A DNA stretch of 64,000 bases from Salegentibacter sp. Hel_I_6 (GTDB lineage: Bacteria; Bacteroidota; Bacteroidia; Flavobacteriales; Flavobacteriaceae): positions 2,108,001 through 2,172,000 of the forward strand of contig NZ_JQNQ01000001.1 of the NCBI RefSeq assembly GCF_000745315.1, read 5' to 3'. Every line of letters begins with the position of its first letter. Within the stretch, counting starts at the first letter, position 1. This document shows, piece after piece, positions 6,797-16,687 of this stretch. The translations under genes were made by a program, and so were the position numbers. The notes beneath the pieces were generated by a model. That model did no database searches and had not been told where the DNA came from. It saw only the letters and a program-made list of their open reading frames with translations.

Positions 6797-9766
6797 ATGA
6801 AAAAACTTCTAAAATCAAGAAATGAATATTATAAGGTAAGTTTATTTGCCTTATTTTTTATTTACAGTTTAAATGTATTGGGACAAACTACAGAGTACAC
6901 CTTTGAAGGTACTGTTACCGATAAAAATACAAATATACCACTATCTGGGGTTTCAGTTTTCCTGGAAAACACGAACAGAGGGGCGTCTACCGATTTTGAT
7001 GGAAATTACTCTTTTACTGCAACCTTAGAAGAGGGAGATTATACCTTAATAGCGGATTATATTGGCTTTAAGACGCAGCGAGTACAATTAGAATTAGGGC
7101 CTAACAATATGATAACAACAAATTTTGAGTTAACGGAAGATCTTTTAAACTTAGATGAGGTTGTGATTACAGGAAACGTAATTGGTACAAATAAACGGGC
7201 CTTAGCTATTAACCTATCTTCTGTAGATGCCGATAACCTGACCAATAATGCTTCTGTTCAGGTAGACCAGGCCCTTCAGGGAAAAATTACCGGTGCATTA
7301 GTAACACAAAATTCTGGTGATCCTGCGGGAGGAATTTCTGTAGTGTTAAGAGGTGCAAGTAGTTTAGGAGGAAATCAGCCTCTTTATATTTTAGATGGCG
7401 TGATTCTTAATAATTCCAGTAATGAATTAGTTGATATTGGTGGTAACTCCCAAAATAGATTAGCCGATTTAAATCCCGAAGATATTGCACGAATAGAAGT
7501 TATAAAAGGGGCTGCAGCGTCTGCTATATATGGATCGAGAGCTAATAACGGGGTAGTACAAATTTTTACTAAAAAAGGAAAATCTGGAGAGACTAAATTT
7601 AATTTTAATTCAAGTATTCGAACCAGCAGCCTTAGAAAAGAGATAGATTATAACACAGCACCCTTAGCCTGGGAAGATCCATTTGATAGAAATAACTTAA
7701 ATACGGTACCTACAGAAAGGTTTAATCTTCAAGATGAGATTTTTGAGACAGGCATTGGTATTGAAAATTATCTTTCCATAAGTGGAGGTAATGATGATAC
7801 ACAATATTATGTTTCAGCCTCTCAAACGGATAATGAGGGTATAGTTAAAAATACCGATTTTAACAGGGTTAATTTTAAAACAAACATTGTTCAACAAGCT
7901 TTTGACTGGCTAAAAGTTACTGGAGATTTTAATTATTCCAGAAGTACCAGTCAGGATGTACCCAATGGGGGTATTAATGCCGCTTATGGTGCTATAACGG
8001 GATTCTTATTTAGCGATAATTCAATCAACCCTGCACCTAATGAATCTGGTGTTTATCCGGTAACTTCTTTATTAGTGCCTAGGACCAATCCTGCTGAAGC
8101 TGTGAATAGATTTGATTTTGGTAATAAAACCAATCGTTTTATTACAAGCTTCAAATTGGATGCAGATATAACTGAAAACTTAAAGGCTTCTTACGTCTTT
8201 GGATTAGATTATTATAATCAATCTGCAACAGCATTTTTACCAGTAAATAATACGTCCTCAATCGGAGATGGTTTTGCTCGTCGATCTGATAGAAATAACT
8301 TTCAGTATAATAGTGATTTGAACTTAAGCTATGCGGTAGATCTTTCTGATGATATAGAGTCTACCACAATTGTAGGAGGAACTTATCAATTTCAGGAAAC
8401 AGAAACAATTTCTATACAAGCTACCGGTTTGCCGCCTGTGGTACAAACTGCAACTTCAGGAGGGATCTTAGAACAGGGAGAGAGCAGAATTCCATTTACG
8501 CTATGGGGAGGTTTTGTACAGCAAACTTTTGGATATAAAAATAAATTATATGTAAATGGTGCTTTGAGAACAGATGGATCATCGGTTTTTGCTGAAGACC
8601 AAAGAAATCAGTTATATGCAAAAGCTGGTTTTTCTTATATTATTTCAGAAGAAAATTTTTGGCAGCAATCTTTAGGTGAAACCTTTAATACGTTGAAATT
8701 CCGTGCAGCCTGGGGTCAATCTGGTGGTTTAGGAGCATTACCCGCTTTTAGTCGTTTTACCAACTTTACACCAGGCTCTATAAACGGGCAAAATAGTTTG
8801 ATTCTAGGTACGCAGTTAGGTAATATTGATGCTTCTCCAGAGCGCCAATCTGAAACAGAAATTGGTTTTGATGCTGGTTTATTTAATGGAAGAATAGGTA
8901 TTGAATTTACGTACTATCAGCAAGAAGTTTCAGATCTTCTGCTTAATAGAGAGTTGGCTCCATCAGCCGGTTTTGGATCGCGATTTGAGAGCGTTGGAAC
9001 CCTGGAAAATTCAGGTGTTGAAATAATGCTAAGAGCAAACCCTATTAGAACCGATAATTTTAACTGGAATGTCTCTACAACCTATACCAGTAATGAAAAT
9101 GAAATAACAAATGTGGCAGGGCAACAATTTGCTTTAGCTGGAAGTTTTTCTACTAATTATGTTATTGAAGGGGAGTCCTTAGGAGTTTTCAGAGGCTCAT
9201 TTTATGAGAGAGATAATAGTGGAGAAATTGTGTTAGATGATGCCGGGTATCCGGTTCGTGGTACTAATGAAGATGGATCTACAGCAAAAGTAATTGGAGA
9301 TCCAAACCCAGATTGGTTTGGCTCCCTTATAAATGAATTTTCTTATAAAAATTTCAATTTCCGATTCCAATTTGATGCTGTGCAGGGATTTGATGTTTTT
9401 AACTGGAATAGAAGATTACTAGATAATGTAATTTTTGGTGGAGGTTCTAATGTAGGAGAAGAACTGTTAGGAAATAGACCAAAAGCCTACGGTGGAGCAC
9501 AGGCAGGAATCTTTGAAGAATTTGTAGAAGACGGTTCTTTTGTGAAGCTTAGAGAAGTCTCATTATCTTATACAATTAAAGATCCCATGAAGTATATAGA
9601 TAATGTACGATTCAATTTAGTTGGAAGAAACCTTATCTCCTGGGATAATTATAGCGGATGGGATCCAGAAGTTAATACAGGAGGCCAGGGCAATGTAAGA
9701 GGATTTGATTTTGGAGCAGTGCCTATTCCAAGAACATATCAATTTGGAATTAACGTAAGCTTCTAA
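6797..9766 (+). CDS. SusC-family TonB-linked outer-membrane transporter (locus 1)
   Basis: A 989-residue outer-membrane protein. It has a signal peptide (to about residue 30), a carboxypeptidase-D regulatory-like domain (about 35-115, with GVSVFLENTNRGASTDFDG), a TonB plug (about 125-260, with LYILDGVI and IEVIKGAAASAIYGSRANNGVV) and a 22-strand barrel ending in aromatic Phe (NVSF). SusC proteins import oligosaccharides or peptides too large for porins, with a SusD lid. SusD follows after 17 bases. The surrounding enzymes suggest muropeptides or amino-sugar oligomers as ligand, which the sequence alone cannot prove. It starts 3 bases after a small signal-peptide frame. Confidence 0.95.
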   Translation: MKKLLKSRNEYYKVSLFALFFIYSLNVLGQTTEYTFEGTVTDKNTNIPLSGVSVFLENTNRGASTDFDGNYSFTATLEEGDYTLIADYIGFKTQRVQLELGPNNMITTNFELTEDLLNLDEVVITGNVIGTNKRALAINLSSVDADNLTNNASVQVDQALQGKITGALVTQNSGDPAGGISVVLRGASSLGGNQPLYILDGVILNNSSNELVDIGGNSQNRLADLNPEDIARIEVIKGAAASAIYGSRANNGVVQIFTKKGKSGETKFNFNSSIRTSSLRKEIDYNTAPLAWEDPFDRNNLNTVPTERFNLQDEIFETGIGIENYLSISGGNDDTQYYVSASQTDNEGIVKNTDFNRVNFKTNIVQQAFDWLKVTGDFNYSRSTSQDVPNGGINAAYGAITGFLFSDNSINPAPNESGVYPVTSLLVPRTNPAEAVNRFDFGNKTNRFITSFKLDADITENLKASYVFGLDYYNQSATAFLPVNNTSSIGDGFARRSDRNNFQYNSDLNLSYAVDLSDDIESTTIVGGTYQFQETETISIQATGLPPVVQTATSGGILEQGESRIPFTLWGGFVQQTFGYKNKLYVNGALRTDGSSVFAEDQRNQLYAKAGFSYIISEENFWQQSLGETFNTLKFRAAWGQSGGLGALPAFSRFTNFTPGSINGQNSLILGTQLGNIDASPERQSETEIGFDAGLFNGRIGIEFTYYQQEVSDLLLNRELAPSAGFGSRFESVGTLENSGVEIMLRANPIRTDNFNWNVSTTYTSNENEITNVAGQQFALAGSFSTNYVIEGESLGVFRGSFYERDNSGEIVLDDAGYPVRGTNEDGSTAKVIGDPNPDWFGSLINEFSYKNFNFRFQFDAVQGFDVFNWNRRLLDNVIFGGGSNVGEELLGNRPKAYGGAQAGIFEEFVEDGSFVKLREVSLSYTIKDPMKYIDNVRFNLVGRNLISWDNYSGWDPEVNTGGQGNVRGFDFGAVPIPRTYQFGINVSF

Positions 9767-9783
9767 TAATAAACACTGGAAAA

Positions 9784-11115
9784 ATGAAAAATGTATATTT
9801 AAAACTATCACTAGTAAGCTTGCTAGTAATTATAAGCTGGTCCTGTGAAACCGACTTTGAAAATCCTAATCAAGCTACAGATGAGCAAACTTATTCTTCA
9901 AGAGAAGGTATTTTTGCTGCCAGCATCGGGATGCAGCAGTTATATTCTACTTCTGTTTTGCGTTGGAATATTGAAACTCCAGCAATAACTACCAGGGAGG
10001 CGGGCATTACCACTACCTTTCAGAATATGATTGAACTTGAGGATGGTGGAAATTCATTGCCTAATTTTAATGCAAATATTTCCGGTCTTTGGAGTACGAA
10101 TTTGAGAATAATGAAAATTTCTGAAGAGTTGCAGACCAATATCCCTTCCTTAGACCTTGCTCCAGGGACTCAAAGTGGGCTTTTAGCATTTTCAAAACTT
10201 TTTAAAGCAATGGCAATAGGTAATTTGGCACAAAACTACGAACAAGTAATTGTGGAAACTGATCAAAATAGCAATGCTAACTTTGTAAGTAGGGCGGAAG
10301 GTTACGAATTTGCTATTGACCAGTTGACTGAGGCTTTGTCGTTATTAAATGCTAATCCTGTTTCCGATGAGTTTACCTCAGAAATTACTGCAGGAAATAT
10401 TGATCTTTCAAATAGTATTCAGGCAATGATCGCAAGATATAGTTTATTTTCAGGAGATTATGAAACAGCTATTTCTGCAGCAAATAATGTAGATCAAAGT
10501 TCAATTTCTTTATTCCGTTACGATGCAATAAATCTTAATCCTATTTGGTCAAGAGTGTATTTAAATAATACCCCAAATTTTAAGCCCAGAGATAATTTTG
10601 GTCTTCCAGAAGAGTTTGTTTTTGATGAACAAGATGGACGAATAGATTTCTATTTAATTCCATTAGATGAAACCAATCAAAATGGACTACCTATCGAAGA
10701 TCTTGCTGGATTTTTTGATGAGAATACCGAATCTATTCCTCTTTATATTCCAGATGAGATGAATTTAATCATAGCCGAAGCAAACCTAAGAAAAGATAGC
10801 CCGGATATTGATGCAGCAATTAATGCTTTGGATCGTGTACGCACAGATTCAGATGATCCTCTTGGTATAAATGCAAATTTGGCGCCTTATTCAGGAAGTA
10901 ATGAAATTAGCGAAATTCTAATGGAAATTTATAAAAACAGAAGAGCAGAACTATTTTTAACCGGGTTGAGCCTGGAAGATAGTAGGCGTTTCAATCGCCC
11001 CGAGCCAAGTTTAAGCGTTGGTAATTATGATGAAGAGCGCAATAGAAATTTTTATCCTTATCCTGAAAGAGAGCGAAATAGTAATCCTAATACCCCAACA
11101 GATCCTCAAATTTAA
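9784..11115 (+). CDS. SusD/RagB-family surface lipoprotein (locus 1)
   Basis: A 443-residue lipoprotein whose signal peptide ends in a lipobox-like IISWSC (Cys about 21). It is helical with TPR-like repeats. The family markers RAEGYEFAIDQL and the C-terminal RRAELFLTGLSLEDSRRFNRP are visible. SusD proteins bind the ligand at the cell surface and cap the cognate SusC barrel. It is shorter than most polysaccharide SusDs (about 500-600), fitting a small ligand, but that is only suggestive. It is the second gene of a susCD pair, followed by a strong hairpin terminator. Confidence 0.92.
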   Translation: MKNVYLKLSLVSLLVIISWSCETDFENPNQATDEQTYSSREGIFAASIGMQQLYSTSVLRWNIETPAITTREAGITTTFQNMIELEDGGNSLPNFNANISGLWSTNLRIMKISEELQTNIPSLDLAPGTQSGLLAFSKLFKAMAIGNLAQNYEQVIVETDQNSNANFVSRAEGYEFAIDQLTEALSLLNANPVSDEFTSEITAGNIDLSNSIQAMIARYSLFSGDYETAISAANNVDQSSISLFRYDAINLNPIWSRVYLNNTPNFKPRDNFGLPEEFVFDEQDGRIDFYLIPLDETNQNGLPIEDLAGFFDENTESIPLYIPDEMNLIIAEANLRKDSPDIDAAINALDRVRTDSDDPLGINANLAPYSGSNEISEILMEIYKNRRAELFLTGLSLEDSRRFNRPEPSLSVGNYDEERNRNFYPYPERERNSNPNTPTDPQI

Positions 11116-11139
11116 AAATTTCAATTTTTTTTAAATTAA

Positions 11140-11180
11140 AATGGGTCTATGCTTTAAAAAGTATAGACCCATTTATTTAA
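11140..11180 (+). terminator. Intrinsic terminator after susCD (locus 1)
   Basis: The arms AATGGGTCTATGC and GTATAGACCCATT form a near-perfect stem around a short A/T-rich loop and are followed by a T-rich stretch. It closes the susCD unit 25 bases after the susD stop. Confidence 0.75.
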
Positions 11181-11246
11181 TTCGATATATTAATATCAAA
11201 CTTCTCGCTATTTTCACCGAAAATTGTAACAATTTATAATTAAACA

Positions 11247-12851
11247 ATGAATCCAAAGGCCCTAATTTTAGTTTTCATTCTCCTCCTAATTTACTCCTGT
11301 AAATCTACCAAAACCACTTCTGAAACTGTTCCTGAAGAAATTTTGGAAACTGAAAAAGAGGCCGAACCAGAAGAAGAAATTCCCGCAGAAGAAAGTTTAG
11401 AACAACAACAACCGGCAATTAAATTTTGGGAATCTAAAACCCCTAAAAACATCGAGGAATTCCGTGCAGCCTGGGTTGCAACCGTTGCCAATATCAACTG
11501 GCCCAGTAAACCCGGACTTTCAACCTCTGACCAACAAAAGGAAGCTCTTGAATTGCTCGACTTTTTGGAATCGCATAATTTTAACGCAGTAATCTTCCAG
11601 GTGCGTCCGCAGGCTGATGCCCTTTACGATAGTGAAATAGAACCCTGGTCTTACTACCTTACCGGAAAACAGGGAAAAGCGCCGGAACCTTATTACGATC
11701 CACTTAAATTTTGGGTGAATGCTGCTCATAAACGCGGATTAGAATTGCACGTTTGGTTAAATCCATACCGGGCACATCATACTTCTGGTAAAGAAATCAG
11801 TGAAAAGTCGGTTATAAAAACCAATCCAGATCTTGTGGTAGAATTGGAAAACGGCATGTGGTGGATGGACCCTGCTCAAAAAGGTACACAAGATCGCTCC
11901 AGCGATGTAGTGATGGATATCGTAAAACGTTACGATATAGACGGCGTTCATTTTGACGATTATTTTTATCCTTACGATTCTTACAATAACGGCAAAGATT
12001 TTCCCGACGATCTAAGTTGGAGAGCCTATCAAGCTGCAGGCGGTGAACTTTCCCGTGGCGATTGGCGTCGTGAAAGTGTAAACGTGTTCATCAAAAGAAT
12101 TTATGAGGAAATTAAAGCGGAAAAACCACACGTGAAATTCGGCTTAAGTCCGTTTGGAATTTGGCGCCCTGGTTATCCTGAATCTGTTCAGGGGTATGAC
12201 CAGTATGATAAATTATATGCAGATGCTAAACTGTGGTTAAATGAAGGCTGGATAGATTATTATACGCCGCAGCTGTACTGGAAAATAAGTCAGTTAGGAC
12301 AAAGTTTCCCGGAGCTTTTGGGATGGTGGCAAAGTGAAAATACCAAACAGCGGCACTTATGGCCTGGAATGAATGTTGGTGGTGAAGGTGATCAAATGCA
12401 TATTACCGAAGTGATCAACCAAATTATGATTACCCGCGGAATGCTTCCAGAAAGTAAAGGTGCTGTGCACTGGAGTATTGCTCCGTTATTGCAATATGAA
12501 GAACTGGCAAAAGCTATAAAAGAAGGTCCGTATAAAAAGAAAATGCTGGTTCCGCCAAGTCCGTGGTTAGATAATACCCCTCCAGAAATTCCTAATGTTA
12601 CCGCCAATGAAAATCGTGATAAAATTGAAATTACCTGGGGATTAGAAAATGATTCCGATATTAAACAATGGGTAGTTTACTTTAAATACGAAACCGGAAA
12701 TTGGGATTATAAGATTTTAAATTCAGAAAAAAGAAGTCAGGATTTACAAAAGGAAGTAGGAGAGAAGAAGCGAAAACTTCAGAAGATTGGAGTTACTGCC
12801 GTAGATAGAACTGGTAACCAGAGCGAATTTATAGAAATTGAGATAAAGTAA
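11247..12851 (+). CDS. DigH/YddW-like glycoside hydrolase (GHL10), lipoprotein
   Basis: A 534-residue lipoprotein with lipobox LLLIYSC (Cys about 18) and an acidic Glu-rich linker (about 25-60). It has a GHL10 TIM barrel (about 68-400, starting EFRAAWVATVANINWPS, with the HFDDYFYPY active-site strand) and a C-terminal fibronectin-III-like domain (about 440-534). E. coli DigH (YddW) of this family cleaves denuded peptidoglycan glycan strands, so a surface murein glycosidase role fits the locus. The symporter gene follows after 6 bases. The link to denuded murein is by family analogy. This is not a GH10 xylanase. Confidence 0.85.
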   Translation: MNPKALILVFILLLIYSCKSTKTTSETVPEEILETEKEAEPEEEIPAEESLEQQQPAIKFWESKTPKNIEEFRAAWVATVANINWPSKPGLSTSDQQKEALELLDFLESHNFNAVIFQVRPQADALYDSEIEPWSYYLTGKQGKAPEPYYDPLKFWVNAAHKRGLELHVWLNPYRAHHTSGKEISEKSVIKTNPDLVVELENGMWWMDPAQKGTQDRSSDVVMDIVKRYDIDGVHFDDYFYPYDSYNNGKDFPDDLSWRAYQAAGGELSRGDWRRESVNVFIKRIYEEIKAEKPHVKFGLSPFGIWRPGYPESVQGYDQYDKLYADAKLWLNEGWIDYYTPQLYWKISQLGQSFPELLGWWQSENTKQRHLWPGMNVGGEGDQMHITEVINQIMITRGMLPESKGAVHWSIAPLLQYEELAKAIKEGPYKKKMLVPPSPWLDNTPPEIPNVTANENRDKIEITWGLENDSDIKQWVVYFKYETGNWDYKILNSEKRSQDLQKEVGEKKRKLQKIGVTAVDRTGNQSEFIEIEIK

Positions 12852-12857
12852 TAACTT

Positions 12858-14306
12858 ATGAGCCCTATCCTCGTTTTTGGTGTTATCGCCGGTTATTTCG
12901 CGCTGCTAATGGCAATTAGCCATTTTACCTCAAAACAGGCCGATAACAATACTTTTTTTACCGCAAACCGGCAATCTCCCTGGTTTCTGGTAGCCTATGG
13001 AATGGTTGGCGCCACTTTATCTGGAGTGACTTTCATTTCTGTTCCAGGGGAAGTTGGAAATTCCAACTGGACCTACTTGCAGTTTGTCATGGGAAATATG
13101 GTGGGCTATGCTGTGATTGCATTGGTTTTAATTCCGCTTTTTTATAAACTGAAATTAATTTCCATCTATGAATATTTAAAAGACAGGTTTGGGCAGAATT
13201 CTTATTACACCGGGGCCTCATTTTTTCTTATTTCGCAAACTGTAGGCGCTTCATTTAGATTGTTTCTAGCGGCCTTGGTACTGCAAATCGCATTTTTTGA
13301 TGCTTTCGGAATTCCATTTTGGGTTACGGTTTTAATCACCATTGCTTTAATTTGGATCTACACCTTTCGAGGCGGAATTAAAACAATAGTCTGGACAGAC
13401 ACCCTTCAGACCACATTCTTATTGTTGGCGGTTGTGATTAGTATTTTTATGATCGTAGACCAAATGGAACTAACATTTACTGATGTTTTTGCCACAGTGT
13501 CTAACAGTGAAATGTCCACAATTTTTGACTGGGATTGGCGCTCCAATAATGCATTTTTCAAGAGTTTTCTTGCAGGAATATTTATTACTATCGCAATGAA
13601 CGGACTTGACCAAAATGTGATGCAAAAGAACCTGACCTGCAAGAATAAAGGAGAAGCACAAAAGAATATTTTCTGGTTTTCTATCGTATTTTTCTTCTCT
13701 ACAATGCTGTTTTTAGCCCTTGGTGTTTTGCTTTACAAATTCGCAATAGATCAGGGCATCGCCATTCCCGAAAGAACAGATGATCTTTACCCATTACTCG
13801 CATTAAATCACTTCGGAATTCTTGCCGGAATTGTTTTTCTATTAGGAATTATAGCCGCCGCATTTTCCAGCGCAGATTCAGCTTTAACAGCGTTAACTAC
13901 ATCTTTTTGTGTAGATATTTTAGATATTCAGAAGAAGGAAAAAAATCAGAAGAAGACAAGATTATTGGTTCATATAGGGTTTACAATTTTGATGTTTCTA
14001 GTAATTATAATCTTTAATTCGCTAAATGATAGCAGCGTGGTAAGCGCCGTCTTTAAGGTAGCCGGTTTTACTTACGGCCCCTTATTGGGCTTATTTGCTT
14101 ACGGGTTATTGAGTAAAAACCCGGTTCGTGATAAATGGGTGCCTTTGGTATGTATTTTAGCGCCTATAATTTCAGTAATTTTAGATTTCAATTCTGAAAG
14201 CTGGTTTGGGGGTTATCAATTCGGATTTGAGATTTTGTTGGTCAATGCGGCAATCACGATGTTAGGGCTTTTCGCGATCTATAAAGCTAAAGTTGAAACC
14301 TTTTAA
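12858..14306 (+). CDS. Sodium:solute symporter (SSS family)
   Basis: A 482-residue inner-membrane protein with about 13 hydrophobic helices. It shows family features such as GVTFISVPGE near residue 53, FRGGIKTIVWTDTLQ near 170 and the sodium-site region FSSADSALTALTTS near 335. SSS proteins move sugars, amino acids, sialic acid or similar solutes with sodium. It lies between the DigH-like hydrolase and the Ala-Glu epimerase, with 6- and 20-base gaps, so the likely cargo is a cell-wall sugar (MurNAc) or small peptide. An SSS-like protein has been linked to MurNAc uptake in Tannerella, as I recall. The substrate is inference. Confidence 0.88.
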   Translation: MSPILVFGVIAGYFALLMAISHFTSKQADNNTFFTANRQSPWFLVAYGMVGATLSGVTFISVPGEVGNSNWTYLQFVMGNMVGYAVIALVLIPLFYKLKLISIYEYLKDRFGQNSYYTGASFFLISQTVGASFRLFLAALVLQIAFFDAFGIPFWVTVLITIALIWIYTFRGGIKTIVWTDTLQTTFLLLAVVISIFMIVDQMELTFTDVFATVSNSEMSTIFDWDWRSNNAFFKSFLAGIFITIAMNGLDQNVMQKNLTCKNKGEAQKNIFWFSIVFFFSTMLFLALGVLLYKFAIDQGIAIPERTDDLYPLLALNHFGILAGIVFLLGIIAAAFSSADSALTALTTSFCVDILDIQKKEKNQKKTRLLVHIGFTILMFLVIIIFNSLNDSSVVSAVFKVAGFTYGPLLGLFAYGLLSKNPVRDKWVPLVCILAPIISVILDFNSESWFGGYQFGFEILLVNAAITMLGLFAIYKAKVETF

Positions 14307-14326
14307 CTGAATAATTTTCTGAAAAT

Positions 14327-15343
14327 ATGCAGCTAAAATTTTATCCATATAATCTCGAATTAAAAAACACCTTTACCATAAGTCACGGTTCACGTGATGT
14401 TCAGCCAACTCTAATCGTTGCTTTAAGCGATCGAGGATTTACCGGTTATGGAGAAGCTACAGCAACTTCGTATTATGGGGTTAGTGTTGAAAAAATGCAG
14501 GCAGATATTCTTAAAATTGAAAGCTTAATTGCTGAAAATATTCTGCTGGAACCCGAAGAACTTTGGGAATTAACGTATCCGCATTTAAAAGAAAATCCAT
14601 TTGCACTATGTGCCCTGGATATCGCCATGCACGATCTTCACGGAAAAAGAAATCAGCAACCGCTTTATCAATTATGGGGTTTAAATTTAAAAAGTATTCC
14701 ACTTACTAATTATACTATTGGAATTGATTCCGTAGAACAAATGGTACAGAAAATCAAAGAATTTCCCTGGCCACTCTATAAGATCAAACTTGGAACTGAA
14801 GATGACGTTGCGATTGTAAAAGAATTACGAAAACATACAAATTCAGTTTTCAGGGTAGATGCCAATGCCGCGTGGACAGCAGATCAAGCCGTAGAAAACG
14901 CCAAAGCTTTAAAAGAATTAAATGTTGAATTTTTAGAGCAGCCTTTAAAAGCAAATGATTGGGAAGGCATGCAAAAGCTTTACAGAGAGTCTGTTTTGCC
15001 ACTTATTGCAGATGAAAGTTGTATTGAAGAAAGCGATGTTGAAAAGTGCGCCGGTTATTTCCACGGAATTAACATCAAGCTCACCAAGTGTGGCGGGCTA
15101 ACCCCCGGAAAAAGAATGATTTTAAAAGGAAAATCCCTTGGTTTAAAAGTCATGGTAGGGTGTATGACCGAATCTACCGTTGGAATTTCAGCAATTGCAC
15201 AATTATTGCCACTTTTGGATTATGTAGACATGGACGGCGGACTTTTAATTAAAAACGATGTAGCTGATGGTGTAAAAGTGTATGATGAAAAAGTACATTT
15301 CCCTGAAAGAAACGGCACCGGGGTAGAATTATACGAAAAATAG
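14327..15343 (+). CDS. L-Ala-D/L-Glu epimerase (enolase superfamily)
   Basis: A 338-residue cytoplasmic enzyme of the muconate-lactonising/dipeptide epimerase group. Visible are the catalytic KxK in LYKIKLG (about 151), metal ligands in RVDANAAW (Asp about 180), EFLEQPL (Glu about 207) and IADESC (Asp about 230), and the second catalytic lysine in GINIKLTKCGG (about 255). Family members convert L-Ala-D-Glu from murein to L-Ala-L-Glu, which ordinary dipeptidases can cleave (YkfB/YcjG role). The next gene is an NlpC/P60 peptidase, the partner known from the B. subtilis ykf operon. The dipeptide specificity is well supported by context; other dipeptides are possible. Confidence 0.9.
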   Translation: MQLKFYPYNLELKNTFTISHGSRDVQPTLIVALSDRGFTGYGEATATSYYGVSVEKMQADILKIESLIAENILLEPEELWELTYPHLKENPFALCALDIAMHDLHGKRNQQPLYQLWGLNLKSIPLTNYTIGIDSVEQMVQKIKEFPWPLYKIKLGTEDDVAIVKELRKHTNSVFRVDANAAWTADQAVENAKALKELNVEFLEQPLKANDWEGMQKLYRESVLPLIADESCIEESDVEKCAGYFHGINIKLTKCGGLTPGKRMILKGKSLGLKVMVGCMTESTVGISAIAQLLPLLDYVDMDGGLLIKNDVADGVKVYDEKVHFPERNGTGVELYEK

Positions 15344-15352
15344 AAAAATCAC

Positions 15353-15378
15353 GTCATTCTGAACTCGTTTCAGAATCT
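15353..15378 (+). repeat. Short intergenic hairpin repeat of a type widespread in flavobacteria
   Basis: GTCATTCTGAACTCGTTTCA followed by GAATCT forms a hairpin (ATTCTGAA with TTCAGAAT). I recognise the pattern as a short repeat scattered between genes in many Bacteroidota genomes. It lies between the epimerase and the NlpC/P60 gene. Confidence 0.6.
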
Positions 15379-15408
15379 AAGCTTCTTAAAAAGTAAAAAT
15401 AATTACCA

Positions 15409-16638
15409 ATGAAACTAATTAGAAAATCTTATTTACCCTTTCTGTTAACACTTTTCTTATTTACTTCCTGCCAGGAAAAGGAAGAAAAAGAAGAAGAAAA
15501 TCCGCTTGAAAATCATATTGCTGAGGTAAAAAAAGAATACGCCCCAGATGGTCGGGTAGCGCTTTTTGAAGTTGAAGCCGAAAAAAATGGGGATTCCTAC
15601 ATGTTAAAAGGGGAATCCAACGATCCTGAAGCGGTTGCGGCTTTAAAAGAGAAGTTGCAGTCAGAAAACATCAAATTTACCGATAGCATCCAGGTGCTTC
15701 CTGATACCGAAGGTTTAGAAAATAAGGTTCACGGGGTGGTAAAGATTTCCGTAGCTAATCTAAGGGATGAGCCAAAACACTCTGCACAATTGGTTACTCA
15801 GGCAACGCTGGGAATGCCGGTAAAAGTTTATAAAAAAGAAGGAAGTTGGTATTATATTCAAACTCCAGAAGGTTACCTGGCCTGGGTAGATTACGGTGGA
15901 ATTGAGAATATGAACGAAGAGGAATTCTCTAACTGGAAATCTCAGGAAAAACTAATCTTCACTGAACCTACCGGAAATTCCTATTCAGAAGCAGATTCCG
16001 ATTCTCAAACGGTTTCAGATCTTGTGGCCGGCAACATTTTAGAGCTTATAAGCGAGGAAAATAATTTTTACACGGTAGAATATCCAAATGGAAAGAAAGC
16101 CTTTGTAGAGAAAGCCTATGCGCAGCCTTATAAGGATTGGCTGACTTCTTTAGATCAAACTGAAGAAGATTTGGTTGCGACTTCTTACAAATTAATGGGA
16201 TTACCTTATTTGTGGGGCGGTACTTCTCCAAAAGGAGTAGATTGTAGCGGTTATACCAAAACGATATTTTTCCTAAACGGCATGGTGATCCCACGTGACG
16301 CTTCGCAACAAATCCATACCGGCGATGTAGTGGATACCGACAAGAATTTTGAAAACCTTGAGAAAGGAGATCTGCTTTTCTTCGGAAGACCGGCAACTGA
16401 TTCTACTTCAGAACGTGTAATTCATGTAGGAATGTGGATTGGCGATAATAAATTCATACACTCCATGGGCGAAGTACACATCAGTAATTTTGATACTGAA
16501 GCCGAAGATTTTGATGAATATAACTACAATCGCTACCTACGAACCAAAAGAATTTTAAACAAAGAAGATAAAGGTTTGATCTATCTAAAAAATACAGACT
16601 TATTTACAACTGCAGAAGCTAAGGAAGTGAAGATGTAA
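15409..16638 (+). CDS. SH3-NlpC/P60 murein peptide endopeptidase, lipoprotein (YkfC-like)
   Basis: A 409-residue lipoprotein with lipobox LFLFTSC (Cys about 21) and an N-terminal segment of about 90 residues. Two bacterial SH3 domains follow (about 105-170 with VANLRDEP, and about 180-240), then a C-terminal NlpC/P60 domain. The catalytic cysteine is in VDCSGYTKT (about 280), the histidine in HVGMWIG (about 344), and a third polar position in FIHSMG. This is the architecture of YkfC, which cleaves the gamma-D-Glu-diaminopimelate bond in peptides with a free N-terminal L-Ala and releases L-Ala-D-Glu for the epimerase upstream. The lipobox places it in the cell envelope rather than the cytoplasm. 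Confidence 0.9.
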   Translation: MKLIRKSYLPFLLTLFLFTSCQEKEEKEEENPLENHIAEVKKEYAPDGRVALFEVEAEKNGDSYMLKGESNDPEAVAALKEKLQSENIKFTDSIQVLPDTEGLENKVHGVVKISVANLRDEPKHSAQLVTQATLGMPVKVYKKEGSWYYIQTPEGYLAWVDYGGIENMNEEEFSNWKSQEKLIFTEPTGNSYSEADSDSQTVSDLVAGNILELISEENNFYTVEYPNGKKAFVEKAYAQPYKDWLTSLDQTEEDLVATSYKLMGLPYLWGGTSPKGVDCSGYTKTIFFLNGMVIPRDASQQIHTGDVVDTDKNFENLEKGDLLFFGRPATDSTSERVIHVGMWIGDNKFIHSMGEVHISNFDTEAEDFDEYNYNRYLRTKRILNKEDKGLIYLKNTDLFTTAEAKEVKM

Positions 16639-16646
16639 TTTTATCT

Positions 16647-16679
16647 AAACCTCACAGGTTTTAAAAACCTGTGAGGTTT
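16647..16679. terminator. Bidirectional terminator between convergent genes
   Basis: AAACCTCACAGGTTTT (16647-16662) and its reverse complement (16664-16679) form a 16-base stem with A/T ends on both sides. It can terminate the forward NlpC/P60 operon and the reverse phosphodiesterase operon. The same hairpin type is a common dispersed repeat in Bacteroidota. Confidence 0.85.
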
Positions 16680-16687
16680 ATTAGTAT

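Noticed and set aside
11247..12851. GH10 xylanase
   Set aside because: The sequence matches the GHL10 (DigH/YddW) family, not GH10 proper, and the context is cell-wall breakdown.
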